Assembly (NCBI GenBank): GCA_002716645.1
Contig: PBBR01000014.1
Location: 19,648-39,809 of the forward strand
Origin: Chloroflexota bacterium
GTDB taxonomy: Bacteria > Chloroflexota > Dehalococcoidia > UBA3495
Direction: 5' to 3'
DNA: 20,162 nt
Made by a program: the position numbers and the translations under genes. The number at the start of each line of letters is the position of its first letter. The first letter of the stretch is position 1. The notes beneath the pieces were generated by a model. The model made no database searches, was not told the DNA's origin, and worked only from the letters and a program-made list of their open reading frames with translations. This document shows, piece by piece, positions 8,786 to 15,742 of this stretch.

Positions 8786-10165
8786 TTATTTCTCTTCTTG
8801 TGTTTCGTTATTAGGTTCTGTGTCGTCCTCTGTAGGTTCTTTTACTGAGTTATTGTCATTTGAGCTATCGTCATTCTCCTCCGCAGTTATTCCTTGAGAT
8901 ATGTCGACTATACGTCCCATTATTTTTTGATTGAGCAAAGATGACCCTATATTGCTTCTGACAGCGTCAGAAGATAAATTCCTGCGCATTTGTTCGGAAT
9001 TTTCCCCTGCGGACTCAATTAATGAGTCAACCTCATTCTGGATGTCTTCTTCTGTTACCTCTAACGCCTCTGTCTCGGCTAGTTTTCTCAATACTAAGAA
9101 TCTAGTTAGGCGTTCTCTCGCTGTGGGGCGCAACTCTTCTTGGAATTCTTCTGGAGTTTTTCCTATGTAACTCAGGTATGTGTCCATATCGAGACTTTGA
9201 TTTCGAAGCATGCGTTCCCGTTCTTGCTGCATATTCTCAACTTCACGCTCGTAAAGGAGTTCCGAAGCATCTATTTCGGCCAATTCAACAAGTGCCTCTA
9301 TGGCCTTCGATTCCAACTCCCTGGTGGATTCGGTTTCGGCCTCATCGGAGAGGCGGTCTTTAACGTGAGAGGTCAATTCTTCAAGAGTATCGTACCCCTC
9401 GCCTATTCCTTTAGAAAACTCGTCATCGAGTTCGGGTAATATTTTCTCTTTAACCGATAATATGGTCAAATCAAATGCACATTCTTTGCCAGCGAATTGC
9501 TCGCGAGGATAATCTTCAGGTATTGTGATCGTAAATGCTTTGTTTTCCTGATCGTTCATGCCTTCCAAATTTGTAGCAAAACCAGGGAAAGGGAGCACGT
9601 TATCTTCTTGAGGTATGTAATCTATACCCTCGTCATTAACAACCTCTTCTCCGTCTATTGTGCCAATTACTGTGATATTTAGGAGATCACCATATTGAAC
9701 GGGCCGGTCTACAGGTTCCCAGGGAGCAGATTCCTGTCTAAGTCGTTGTAATACGTCGTCAATTTGTTCGTCCGTAATTTCTACAGCTTCTTTTTCTATG
9801 CGTATATCTGTGTATTCCCCAAGATTAACTGTGGGTTCTAATGGGACTATCGCTTTGAACGTAACAGGTTCAATTTCTGTTATTTCGATTTGGGGTTCTG
9901 CGAAAGCCTGGATGTCTTCATCCCGCAAAACGGTATCAAGTGTCTCAGGGATCAAGTAGTCTAGGGCTTCGTTAAGTAGAGCCGTCCTGCCCACATACCT
10001 TTCGACTATTGTTCGTGGAGCTTTGCCTTTTCGGAAACCTGGTATATTAAGACGACCTACCGACCTTCTGTAAGAGCGATCGATAAAGGGATCTTCGTCT
10101 TCATTGGTCATTTCTACGGATAGTGTGACTTCTATCGAGTTTGCTGATTCTTTAGTGACCTTCAA
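8786..10165 (-). CDS. tig: Trigger factor, ribosome-associated chaperone
   Basis: Binds the ribosome exit tunnel and shields nascent chains. The ribosome-docking signature GFRKGKAP is at 43-50. A peptidyl-prolyl isomerase-like domain covers about 155-245 (QYGDLLNITVIGTIDGEEV, then EDYPREQFAGK), followed by the helical C-terminal chaperone arms. The last 35 residues are acidic and Asn/Glu-rich low-complexity sequence. Length (459 aa) is typical. The start is TTG with a good GGAG 7 nt upstream, and no ATG serves better. First gene of the tig-clpP-clpX operon. Its leader carries an extended -10 promoter and two inverted repeats. Confidence 0.96.
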   Translation of the reverse strand: MKVTKESANSIEVTLSVEMTNEDEDPFIDRSYRRSVGRLNIPGFRKGKAPRTIVERYVGRTALLNEALDYLIPETLDTVLRDEDIQAFAEPQIEITEIEPVTFKAIVPLEPTVNLGEYTDIRIEKEAVEITDEQIDDVLQRLRQESAPWEPVDRPVQYGDLLNITVIGTIDGEEVVNDEGIDYIPQEDNVLPFPGFATNLEGMNDQENKAFTITIPEDYPREQFAGKECAFDLTILSVKEKILPELDDEFSKGIGEGYDTLEELTSHVKDRLSDEAETESTRELESKAIEALVELAEIDASELLYEREVENMQQERERMLRNQSLDMDTYLSYIGKTPEEFQEELRPTARERLTRFLVLRKLAETEALEVTEEDIQNEVDSLIESAGENSEQMRRNLSSDAVRSNIGSSLLNQKIMGRIVDISQGITAEENDDSSNDNNSVKEPTEDDTEPNNETQEEK

Positions 10166-10177
10166 AAATGTTCTCCA

Positions 10178-10193
10178 GAAAACTAAAGTTTTC
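10178..10193. repeat. Inverted repeat in the tig leader, near the RBS
   Basis: GAAAACT-AA-AGTTTTC is a perfect 16-bp inverted repeat. In the tig mRNA it gives a small stem ending 6 nt before the GGAG ribosome-binding site. It abuts the larger palindrome at 10193-10220. It may be a binding site or a weak thermolabile stem. Confidence 0.45.
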
Positions 10194-10220
10194 GGTATTC
10201 GATTACATGTTCGAATACCG
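10193..10220. promoter_or_regulatory. 10-bp perfect inverted repeat in the tig-clpP-clpX leader (operator or RNA hairpin)
   Basis: CGGTATTCGA (10193-10202) and TCGAATACCG (10211-10220) are exact reverse complements around an 8-nt spacer. The site lies between the predicted tig transcription start (about 10241) and the tig start codon, the place where heat-shock operators of the CIRCE/HrcA kind often sit. The sequence is not CIRCE (TTAGCACTC-N9-GAGTGCTAA). No U-tract follows on either strand, so it is not a terminator. The right half plus spacer (ACATGTTCG) partly resembles a Gram-positive LexA box, but the left half does not fit. Confidence 0.6.
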
Positions 10221-10247
10221 TTACGTGTGCTTAAAAGGACATCGGCA

Positions 10248-10256
10248 AGTATAGCA
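10248..10256 (-). promoter_or_regulatory. Putative tig-clpP-clpX promoter (extended -10)
   Basis: On the minus strand the sequence reads TGC-TATACT, a one-mismatch extended -10. The -35 position 17 bp upstream is poor (TTCCAC), as is common for extended -10 promoters. The start site would be near 10241, giving a leader of about 75 nt that includes both inverted repeats. Confidence 0.5.
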
Positions 10257-10410
10257 TAAACGGTTTTCTCGTGGAAGATTCTTTAGATGAATAATATTCA
10301 GATCTCCGTATCTAGCCAAGTGCTGCTTTTTAGTATTCGCCTAAAAGCCTTTAAAATATCATTTTTATAAAAAAAGTATAAAATTGGTAAAAATCTGTAT
10401 CGTTTTCTCG
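10257..10410. other. A+T-rich divergent intergenic segment between tig and rsmH
   Basis: No gene is supported. Positions 10351-10390 are almost all A and T, with several A- and T-runs, and could be curved DNA or an UP-element. GCTTTTTAG (10325-10333) and CTAAAAGC (10341-10348) form an 8-bp stem with one bulge around a loop containing TATTCG, a word also in the tig palindrome. No DnaA-box cluster was seen. Confidence 0.4.
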
Positions 10411-10438
10411 TTGACGTGGTATTGACAAGATTGATAAC
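10411..10438 (+). promoter_or_regulatory. Possible rightward promoter upstream of the rsmH leader
   Basis: TTGACG (10411-10416) and GATAAC (10433-10438) are separated by 16 bp. A second -35-like TTGACA lies at 10422-10427 without a good partner. Transcription would begin near 10445 and run through the stem-rich leader into rsmH. Moderate match only. Confidence 0.3.
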
Positions 10439-10440
10439 TT

Positions 10441-10784
10441 GCCTTGTGTGATGTGAGGAAGGGTTCGGCGTGACTGGGCCTTAGTTGTCCTCTTCTTTTA
10501 TTGCCGGTCTGATGAAAAGTCAGGTTTGGCCCTGTTAGATTTAAGCTCGTAGAGCTAGTCTGTAGATCGTTTGGTGTAGCTGGATTACTGGTTGCTCTGG
10601 TGATAGTAATGTTCAATAGAGCGATTTTCGGAATGTATGATCCGTTCGAGAAATTCAGTTATAGCTGTAATTATTGATAATTAACGTTCTGGGAATTAAT
10701 GGTATGCAGGCTATCGCTTATGACATCAATAAGTCTGAATGTTTGTTTGAAGCCAGGAATAATGCACCTGCACGGAGTGTATAT
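10441..10784 (+). other. Long stem-rich leader of rsmH, candidate structured RNA
   Basis: This stretch of about 340 nt has no convincing ORF. Its plus strand offers several nested pairings: 10471-10480 with 10528-10537 (nine pairs, one T-T mismatch, one G-U), CTGAT/GTCAG around GAAAA inside it (10509-10523), AGCTC-GTA-GAGCT (10544-10556), ATTACT/AGTAAT (10584-10610) and TGCAGG/CCTGCA (10705-10710 with 10767-10772). It could be a long 5' UTR or a separate RNA. I could not match it to RNase P RNA, tmRNA, SRP RNA or a known riboswitch. Many bacteria have mraZ here; none is visible. Confidence 0.3.
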
Positions 10785-11714
10785 ATGGGTGGCATGAGGT
10801 TTCATGTGCCTGTGTTAGTTCCTGAGATTATCAAGCATTTAAATGTTAAGAGTACAGGGGTTTATGCTGATTGCACTCTTGGGCAGGGTGGTCATTCATT
10901 AGCTTTATTGGAGGCATCGGACCCTGATGGATTAGTACTCGGAATAGATCGCGACGGTAGTTCTGTGGTTGATGCGACTTCAAGATTGTCTGTGTATTCC
11001 GATAGATTTACAGGAGTGCAGGGGAATTATAAGGATCTTCCGGTGATTTCTGCCGAAAATGCATTTTCTACTTTTGATGGTATTTTGCTCGATTTGGGAT
11101 TCTCATCAAAACAGATAGATTTCGATGGCTACGGACTCAGCTTTCAAAGAGATGAATATTTAGATATGCGGTTTGATAGAGAGTCAGATTCTATGACGGC
11201 GTCAGATATTGTGAACACCTTTGAAGAGAATGAGTTAGCTGATCTGATCTACCAATACGGTGAAGAAAGGGCTTCCCGACGTATAGCCAGAGCCATAGTA
11301 CGTAATAGACCTTTGTACACTACCAAAGAATTGTCAGAGGTCATTCGAAGGACTGTAAACAGCCAATCCCGTATCCATCCGGCTACTCGCACTTTTCAAG
11401 CTCTTCGCATTAGGGTGAATGATGAACTGCAAAGCTTAGAAGCAGGGCTGGAAAATATTATTTCGTTGCTGAGCAGTATGGGTAGGCTGGCAGTAATAAG
11501 TTATCACAGTCTCGAGGATAGGATAGTTAAATCGGCATTACTGAAGGAATCGGCAGATTGTATTTGTGACCCTGGTTTTATCGAATGTATTTGTGATCAT
11601 AGGCCCAGACTTCGCCTCATAAACAGACGTGTTATAAAACCTACATCCAGCGAAATTTCTTTGAACCCAAGGAGCAGAAGTGCTCACTTAAGAATAGCAG
11701 AGTATGTCTTATAG
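10785..11714 (+). CDS. rsmH: 16S rRNA (cytosine-1402-N4)-methyltransferase
   Basis: Methylates N4 of C1402 in the ribosomal P site using S-adenosylmethionine (formerly MraW). Motifs: FHVPVLVPEII at the N terminus, the SAM-binding YADCTLGQGGHS (about 25-38) and LGIDRD (about 52-57), FDGILLDLGFSSKQID, YGEERASRRIARAI, HPATRTFQALRIRVNDEL and LAVISYHSLEDRIVK. The open frame extends upstream to a TTG at 10674, but I chose ATG 10785: it has GGAG 7 nt upstream and gives 309 aa with the normal N terminus, while the extra 37 codons resemble no RsmH. It starts the division cluster, but ftsL, ftsI and mur genes, which usually follow, are absent; ftsA follows after 81 bp. Confidence 0.96.
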   Translation: MGGMRFHVPVLVPEIIKHLNVKSTGVYADCTLGQGGHSLALLEASDPDGLVLGIDRDGSSVVDATSRLSVYSDRFTGVQGNYKDLPVISAENAFSTFDGILLDLGFSSKQIDFDGYGLSFQRDEYLDMRFDRESDSMTASDIVNTFEENELADLIYQYGEERASRRIARAIVRNRPLYTTKELSEVIRRTVNSQSRIHPATRTFQALRIRVNDELQSLEAGLENIISLLSSMGRLAVISYHSLEDRIVKSALLKESADCICDPGFIECICDHRPRLRLINRRVIKPTSSEISLNPRSRSAHLRIAEYVL

Positions 11715-11795
11715 GAATTGTTGATTTGGAATACTACCAGGGTTGTTTGGAATAGCGGATAATTTAGAGCGTCATGCTCGAAGGATGGTAAATCA

Positions 11796-13043
11796 GTGGC
11801 GAAAGAAACGTATTACGCGGCGATTGACGTTGGTACTAACAAAGTCAGCTCCATATTGGCACGAGTTGGATCTGAAGGAGAGCTCAAGATTTTAGGAACC
11901 GGAATATCTCCTTGCTATGGTGTTCAGAAAGGCCGGGTAGAAAGCATCGAAGAGGTGAAGTCTGCTGTTGCTTCTGCGCTCGGGGAAGCCCAGAGATATG
12001 TCGGTAGAGGGGTAATATCATCGGTCTACGCAAGTATCAGCGGTAATCATATAACGTGTATGAACACTAAAGATACCCTTAGGAACAGTGAGTATGTCGA
12101 TGGCCTGACAGCTCAACATTTGAGTGAATTGATGAAGGCGTCATTGCCTGATATAGATTCTTCCAAAGAGATACTGCACGTTATACCTATTGGATATGAG
12201 GTGGACGGGCTTTCTGGGGTTAGGAATCCGTTCGGATTGCATGCTAATGACGTCCAAGTCGAATCTCATGTTGTAACCGGAGATGCAACCATAATAAAGA
12301 ACACTGTTAAGACTATTGAAGCTTGCAAGGTAAGTGTGAACAGTCTGGTATATCAAGGGTTGGCATCGTCTGAGGCTACTCTTACCGGAGATGAACGAGA
12401 GATGGGAGCGGTCTTAGTTGACATTGGCGCCGGAACGTCGGACATCTGTATATATAGGTATGGGAGTCCGTGGTATTCGAGTGTCGTTCCTGTGGGCGGG
12501 AGCCAATTAACCCGTGATTTATCTGTGGCTCTGAGAGTGCCATATTATATGGCCGAGGAAATCAAAGTGAAATGGGGGCACGCGTTTCCTGAAATGGTGA
12601 AAGCTGATGAGGAGGTGGTTATACCAAGTGTGCAAGGGCAGCCGAAACGAGTGGTGAAAAGACGTGGCTTATGTGAACCCATTCACCAGAGAACGTTAGA
12701 AATATTGAAGCTCATAATGCTCAGGGTGAGCCAATCAGGGCTTCGACAATTGCCTAATGGAGGACTAGTTATTACGGGTGGTACCGCGGAACTGCAAGGA
12801 TTACAAAAACTTGTTGAAGATAATCTTGGAGGGCCGGTTAGGATAGCAAATCCTTCAGGTATAGCAGGTCTACCGACTCAGCTGCAAAAGCCGGGTTTGT
12901 CGGCAGCAGTCGGTACACTGATTTGGGGTATTAAGCATCAAGGGGAAAGTCGTGCTTATAGAGAGCGTGACCGATATAACTCCGGATATAGGTCTTTATT
13001 GAATCGATTAGGTCGAGTTAGAGACAAGGTGTCCAATAGGTAG
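11796..13043 (+). CDS. ftsA: Cell division protein FtsA
   Basis: Actin-like ATPase that ties FtsZ filaments to the membrane. Phosphate-1 motif AAIDVGTNKVSSI (8-20), the 1C domain (about 80-160), phosphate-2 VDIGAGTSD (208-216) with VPVGGSQLT (231-239), and the adenosine motif ITGGTAELQG. Length is 415 aa. The last 20 residues (SLLNRLGRVRDKV) alternate leucine/valine with basic residues, consistent with the amphipathic membrane-targeting helix. GTG start with AAGGA 10 nt upstream. It is 132 bp before ftsZ. Related MreB/PilM-like ATPases share the fold, but placement beside ftsZ and the presence of the FtsA 1C region support FtsA. Confidence 0.93.
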   Translation: MAKETYYAAIDVGTNKVSSILARVGSEGELKILGTGISPCYGVQKGRVESIEEVKSAVASALGEAQRYVGRGVISSVYASISGNHITCMNTKDTLRNSEYVDGLTAQHLSELMKASLPDIDSSKEILHVIPIGYEVDGLSGVRNPFGLHANDVQVESHVVTGDATIIKNTVKTIEACKVSVNSLVYQGLASSEATLTGDEREMGAVLVDIGAGTSDICIYRYGSPWYSSVVPVGGSQLTRDLSVALRVPYYMAEEIKVKWGHAFPEMVKADEEVVIPSVQGQPKRVVKRRGLCEPIHQRTLEILKLIMLRVSQSGLRQLPNGGLVITGGTAELQGLQKLVEDNLGGPVRIANPSGIAGLPTQLQKPGLSAAVGTLIWGIKHQGESRAYRERDRYNSGYRSLLNRLGRVRDKVSNR

Positions 13044-13175
13044 TTATGTCGAATTGACTACTGATGCGATGGTGACGAGTGTGTGGTTGACGGGATTGTA
13101 TATAAAGTCTAAAGCTAACCTGGACACCATCAAGAGAGCGCTAAAGAAAACAAAATCTTGTGGAGGGTCATAATT

Positions 13176-14327
13176 ATGGTACTAGAAAATTCAGCTTCGT
13201 GGGAACCTAACAATGAGTTAAGCGACAGCCTTAATCTCGTTCCTGAAATAGCCAGGGGCGTGCCTATGATAAAAGTTCTTGGAATAGGTGGAGGCGGAAG
13301 TAATGCGGTAAGCCGCATGTACAAAGAAAAGTTACCGGTGGTCGAATATTTTGCGATGAATACTGATGCACAGCATTTGTTCAGGTGCGATGTGGCTCAG
13401 AGAGTCGCTCTAGGGCAAAATTTAACGAGAGGTCTTGGATCAGGTGCTCAGCCTGAGTTGGGCCGGCAAGCAGCTGAAGAATCTAGAGCTGAAATCCAAC
13501 AGGCAGTTGAAGGGGCAGACATGGTTTTCCTAGCTGTTGGAATGGGTGGTGGAACCGGCACTGGAGCTGCTCCAGTGGTTGCACAAATTGCAAAAGAATC
13601 TGGCGCTTTGACTATAGCTGTAGTAAGCCGACCGTTCTCGTTCGAGGCTGCAGCGCGGCGTAAAAACGCTGAGGAAGGCATCGCTAGATTAAGGGACCAT
13701 GTAGATACATTGATTACCATTCCTAATGATCGTCTATTGGAAATGAACACTAAGGAAGATCAAGCTTTCACTTGGGAAGATGCTCTTAAGATGGCAGACT
13801 CAGTTCTTCATCAAGGAATTCAGGCAATTGCCGAAGTAGTGACAGTTCCAGGGGAAATTAACGTAGACTTTGCAGATGTAAAAACTATATTGGCAGGGGC
13901 TGGGCCTGCTTGGATGGCCATTGGAAAAGGGAAAGGTGAAACGCGTGCGGCTGATGCGGCGAAGATGGCGACAAAGAGTCCCCTGTTGGATATCGCTATG
14001 GACGGAGCTAAGCGCATTTTATTTGTTATAACAGGTGGATCTAACTTAACACTTCGCGAAGTGCAGGACGCAGCGAAAGTAATAGAAGATATGGCGGATC
14101 CTGAAGCCAATATTATCTTCGGTACTAGTAGGGATCCTCGATTAGATGATGAGGTCAAGATAACCATGGTCGCAGCCTCATTCCCTATTATTCAAGACAA
14201 TCAGCAGATGAGAGAAGAAGAATTGCAAAGGCTTCTTCAAGATGTTTCATCTCAAACTGAAGAAGAGCTTGATGTGCCGAGTTTTCTTAGACCACAGTCA
14301 GGCGGCCGGCGGGGATTTTTCCGTTAG
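13176..14327 (+). CDS. ftsZ: Cell division protein FtsZ
   Basis: Tubulin-like GTPase that polymerises into the division ring. IKVLGIGGGGSNAV starts the GTPase domain at about residue 32, after an acidic N-terminal tail. The tubulin signature GGGTGTG is at 124-130. The T7 synergy loop NVDFAD has Asn229, Asp231 and Asp234. The C-terminal linker is very short (about 20 residues) and leads to LDVPSFLRPQ, the conserved peptide that binds FtsA, then a basic tail GGRRGFFR. ATG 13176 follows GGAGG at 9-nt spacing; an upstream in-frame TTG at 13158 overlaps that site and is unlikely. Total 383 aa. No downstream cell-wall genes; next comes a hairpin region and a terminator. Confidence 0.98.
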   Translation: MVLENSASWEPNNELSDSLNLVPEIARGVPMIKVLGIGGGGSNAVSRMYKEKLPVVEYFAMNTDAQHLFRCDVAQRVALGQNLTRGLGSGAQPELGRQAAEESRAEIQQAVEGADMVFLAVGMGGGTGTGAAPVVAQIAKESGALTIAVVSRPFSFEAAARRKNAEEGIARLRDHVDTLITIPNDRLLEMNTKEDQAFTWEDALKMADSVLHQGIQAIAEVVTVPGEINVDFADVKTILAGAGPAWMAIGKGKGETRAADAAKMATKSPLLDIAMDGAKRILFVITGGSNLTLREVQDAAKVIEDMADPEANIIFGTSRDPRLDDEVKITMVAASFPIIQDNQQMREEELQRLLQDVSSQTEEELDVPSFLRPQSGGRRGFFR

Positions 14328-14360
14328 AGAGAACTGGCCGGGTAAATAAGTTATTCTGAT

Positions 14361-14557
14361 TGCAAGACGGAGATAGAGATCCTGGGTTAGTGTGGATGTG
14401 GAACAAAATCCGCTCAATGCGGTAGCAATGGTGATAGGCTCTTCTCCGTCTTGTGTGCTAAGGTTCTGGCACTGTAGTAGAGGAATATTCTCGGAGGCTT
14501 GCAAGCAATAATTTTTATCTTCTATCCTGACAAATAAGTCCCGAGAACCATTTTAAT
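14361..14557 (+). ncRNA. Candidate structured RNA downstream of ftsZ
   Basis: CAAGACGGAGA (14363-14373) pairs perfectly with TCTCCGTCTTG (14443-14453), 11 bp. The stem continues inward with AGAG/CTCT (14375-14378 with 14439-14442) and CCT/AGG (14381-14383 with 14436-14438), then an apical CCGC-TCAAT-GCGG (14410-14422), giving a 91-nt rod. Downstream, GGTT/AACC (14462-14465 with 14546-14549) and CTCGG/CCGAG (14490-14494 with 14541-14545) can stack around a palindromic GCTTGCAAGC (14497-14506). An intrinsic terminator follows at 14558. It could be an independent small RNA, a processed ftsZ 3' UTR or an mRNA-stabilising structure. The rod is SRP-RNA-sized but lacks the GGAA tetraloop and AGCAG bulge; 6S RNA is not excluded. 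Confidence 0.4.
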
Positions 14558-14592
14558 GACCGCTCCCTTTATGGGGGCGGTCTTTTGCTTTT
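14558..14592 (+). terminator. Intrinsic terminator after ftsZ
   Basis: GACCGCTCCC and GGGGGCGGTC form a 10-bp GC-rich stem (one G-U pair) with a TTTAT loop, followed by TTTTGCTTTT. This is the clearest rho-independent terminator in the window. It ends the rsmH-ftsA-ftsZ transcript and separates it from the nrdR promoter. Confidence 0.9.
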
Positions 14593-14698
14593 ATAGAGAC
14601 GGTTCGGTTATGGATTGTAATACTCGCTTAATACTTATTGTATTATGTTAGTCTCTCGTTATTGATCATTTAGCATCAAAACTCGTAGTCCTTGTATA

Positions 14699-14728
14699 TT
14701 GACTTTCGCTTGTAGTCTCTAATACAAT
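14699..14728 (+). promoter_or_regulatory. Putative nrdR promoter
   Basis: TTGACT (14699-14704) and TACAAT (14723-14728) each match the sigma-70 consensus at 5 of 6 positions, with an 18-bp spacer. The start would be near 14735, leaving about 87 nt of leader. The -10 box overlaps TAATACAAT (14720-14728), the exact reverse complement of ATTGTATTA at 14637-14645. An ACTTTCG/CGAAAGT pair (14702-14708 and 14752-14758) spans the promoter. Confidence 0.55.
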
Positions 14729-14733
14729 CCCGT

Positions 14734-14749
14734 CTACTATAAGTTGTAT
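14734..14749 (+). promoter_or_regulatory. NrdR box 1 (putative)
   Basis: CTACTATAAGTTGTAT matches the published NrdR-box consensus aCaCwAtATaTwGtgt at 11 of 16 positions by my count. It shares TAC-ATA--T-GTAT with box 2 and begins exactly 31 bp upstream of it, about three helical turns, the spacing typical of NrdR operator pairs. It covers the predicted transcription start. Confidence 0.55.
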
Positions 14750-14764
14750 GTCGAAAGTGAGTCC

Positions 14765-14780
14765 ATACAATATTTAGTAT
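14765..14780 (+). promoter_or_regulatory. NrdR box 2 (putative)
   Basis: ATACAATATTTAGTAT matches the NrdR-box consensus aCaCwAtATaTwGtgt at 13 of 16 positions by my count, with symmetric ATAC/GTAT ends. It ends 41 bp before the nrdR GTG. With box 1 it forms a tandem pair at a 15-bp gap. Confidence 0.65.
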
Positions 14781-14821
14781 TTATAAGAAAATTTTGAGAA
14801 AGTTTTAAAAAAGGTGCCAAA

Positions 14822-15397
14822 GTGAAGTGCCCGTATTGTACTTCTACAGAATCAAAAGTAACGAATTCTCGAGAGGCGGAAAGTGGAACTCGGAGAAGGC
14901 GGGAATGCCAGTCATGTCGTCAGCGGTTTACCACTTATGAAAGAATTCAGGTGGCAGGGCTGGTAGTTTTAAAGGAAGACGATCGACGGGAAGAGTTCAA
15001 CAAAGAAAAACTTATAGAGGGTATAAGGAAGGCGTGTACTAAACGTCCGATATCTCCGAAGGTTATAGAAAACCTTGTCGAGGAGATTGAGACAGAATTA
15101 TACGGCAGTGGCCAATGGGAGGTTTCTTCTGAAAATATTGGTGAAATAGTCATGGAAAGGTTAAGAAAGCTGGATCGTGTCGCGTATATCAGGTACGCCA
15201 GTGTTTATCGAGACTTTACAGACATTGAGAGCTTTGAACGGGTGGTGAAGGATTTGCGGGAGGATGAAACACGGCTCTCCTTGCCGCGACTAGGCATTAA
15301 GAGCGCACAGCGGAATGTGAGTGCGGATTCTAAAAAGCCTAATAAATATGGAAATAAAACGCCCATGATAAGAGGACAAGTGAACTTATCTGCTTAG
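14822..15397 (+). CDS. nrdR: Transcriptional repressor NrdR
   Basis: Nucleotide-sensing repressor of ribonucleotide reductase genes. The N-terminal zinc ribbon has Cys3/Cys6 (MKCPYC) and Cys29/Cys32 (RECQSCRQRFTTYE). An ATP-cone domain follows at about 48-138 (VVLKEDDRREEFNKEKL, YIRYASVYRDF). The core ends near residue 150; the remaining 40 residues are a basic, poorly structured tail longer than usual (191 aa against about 150-170). GTG start with AAGGTG 5 nt upstream. Two NrdR-box-like sites lie in its leader, suggesting autoregulation. It heads a co-directional set that includes nrdJ. Confidence 0.97.
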   Translation: MKCPYCTSTESKVTNSREAESGTRRRRECQSCRQRFTTYERIQVAGLVVLKEDDRREEFNKEKLIEGIRKACTKRPISPKVIENLVEEIETELYGSGQWEVSSENIGEIVMERLRKLDRVAYIRYASVYRDFTDIESFERVVKDLREDETRLSLPRLGIKSAQRNVSADSKKPNKYGNKTPMIRGQVNLSA

Positions 15398-15430
15398 GAA
15401 AGTAGAGAGTTCAGAGGAGATATTAAACTG

Positions 15431-15673
15431 ATGAGTAGTAGTGTCCAATACTCGGCTCTCGCACGGCTATTGAGTCATAATAATAGAGCGCATGATTTGG
15501 AAGAGATCATGAAGCAAAGTCTGGTCCCAACCGAGTATCCGTATCAAATGAACCAGGAATATGAGGAGTTGCCTATAAATCCCTTTGCTGAACTTCAGGA
15601 TGAGTTTGAAAAAGAAGTTCGAGCCAGTTTAGTTACATGTTGGTTGGCTATTCCTGAAACGGATGAAGATTAA
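15431..15673 (+). CDS. Uncharacterised small protein between nrdR and nrdJ
   Basis: I do not recognise this 80-aa protein. It is acidic, with an N-terminal helix-prone part (SALARLLSHNNRAHDLEEIMKQ without long hydrophobic runs), a Pro/Tyr/Glu-rich middle (TEYPYQMNQEYEELPINPF) and a second helix (AELQDEFEKEVRASLVTCWLA). There is no signal peptide, membrane segment or metal motif. The ATG has AGGAG 11 nt upstream. It begins 33 bp after nrdR, so it is probably co-transcribed with it. Its place in the ribonucleotide reductase cluster is the only functional hint. Confidence 0.65.
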   Translation: MSSSVQYSALARLLSHNNRAHDLEEIMKQSLVPTEYPYQMNQEYEELPINPFAELQDEFEKEVRASLVTCWLAIPETDED

Positions 15674-15742
15674 AAAATAAAAAAATATCTATGCAAGTGA
15701 ATCTAGTGACATCAGGTTAGGGAAAATAATCGTGGAACATGA

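Noticed and set aside
10365..10616. 83-aa minus-strand ORF upstream of rsmH
   Set aside because: Composition is low-complexity and protein-unlike, there is no ribosome-binding site, and it lies in the presumed leader region.
10441..10784. RNase P RNA (rnpB) upstream of rsmH
   Set aside because: GATGAAAAGTCAGG and AGAAATTCAGTTATAG vaguely recall the two conserved P4 strands, but they do not pair as P4 must, and the GAGGAAAGTCC core is absent.
10674..10784. N-terminal extension of RsmH from TTG 10674
   Set aside because: No ribosome-binding site there, no resemblance to RsmH N termini, and a good GGAG precedes ATG 10785, which gives the normal length.
13087..13106. Promoter between ftsA and ftsZ (TTGACG plus TATATA)
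   Set aside because: The two elements are far too close together, and no -10 appears at proper spacing from either TTGACG or TTGACT.
14363..14453. SRP (4.5S) RNA
   Set aside because: Size and rod shape fit, but the GGAA tetraloop and the GUCAGG/AGCAG internal loop are missing.
14298..14504. 68-aa minus-strand ORF after ftsZ
   Set aside because: It overlaps the ftsZ end and the stem-loop region; no ribosome-binding site or family resemblance.
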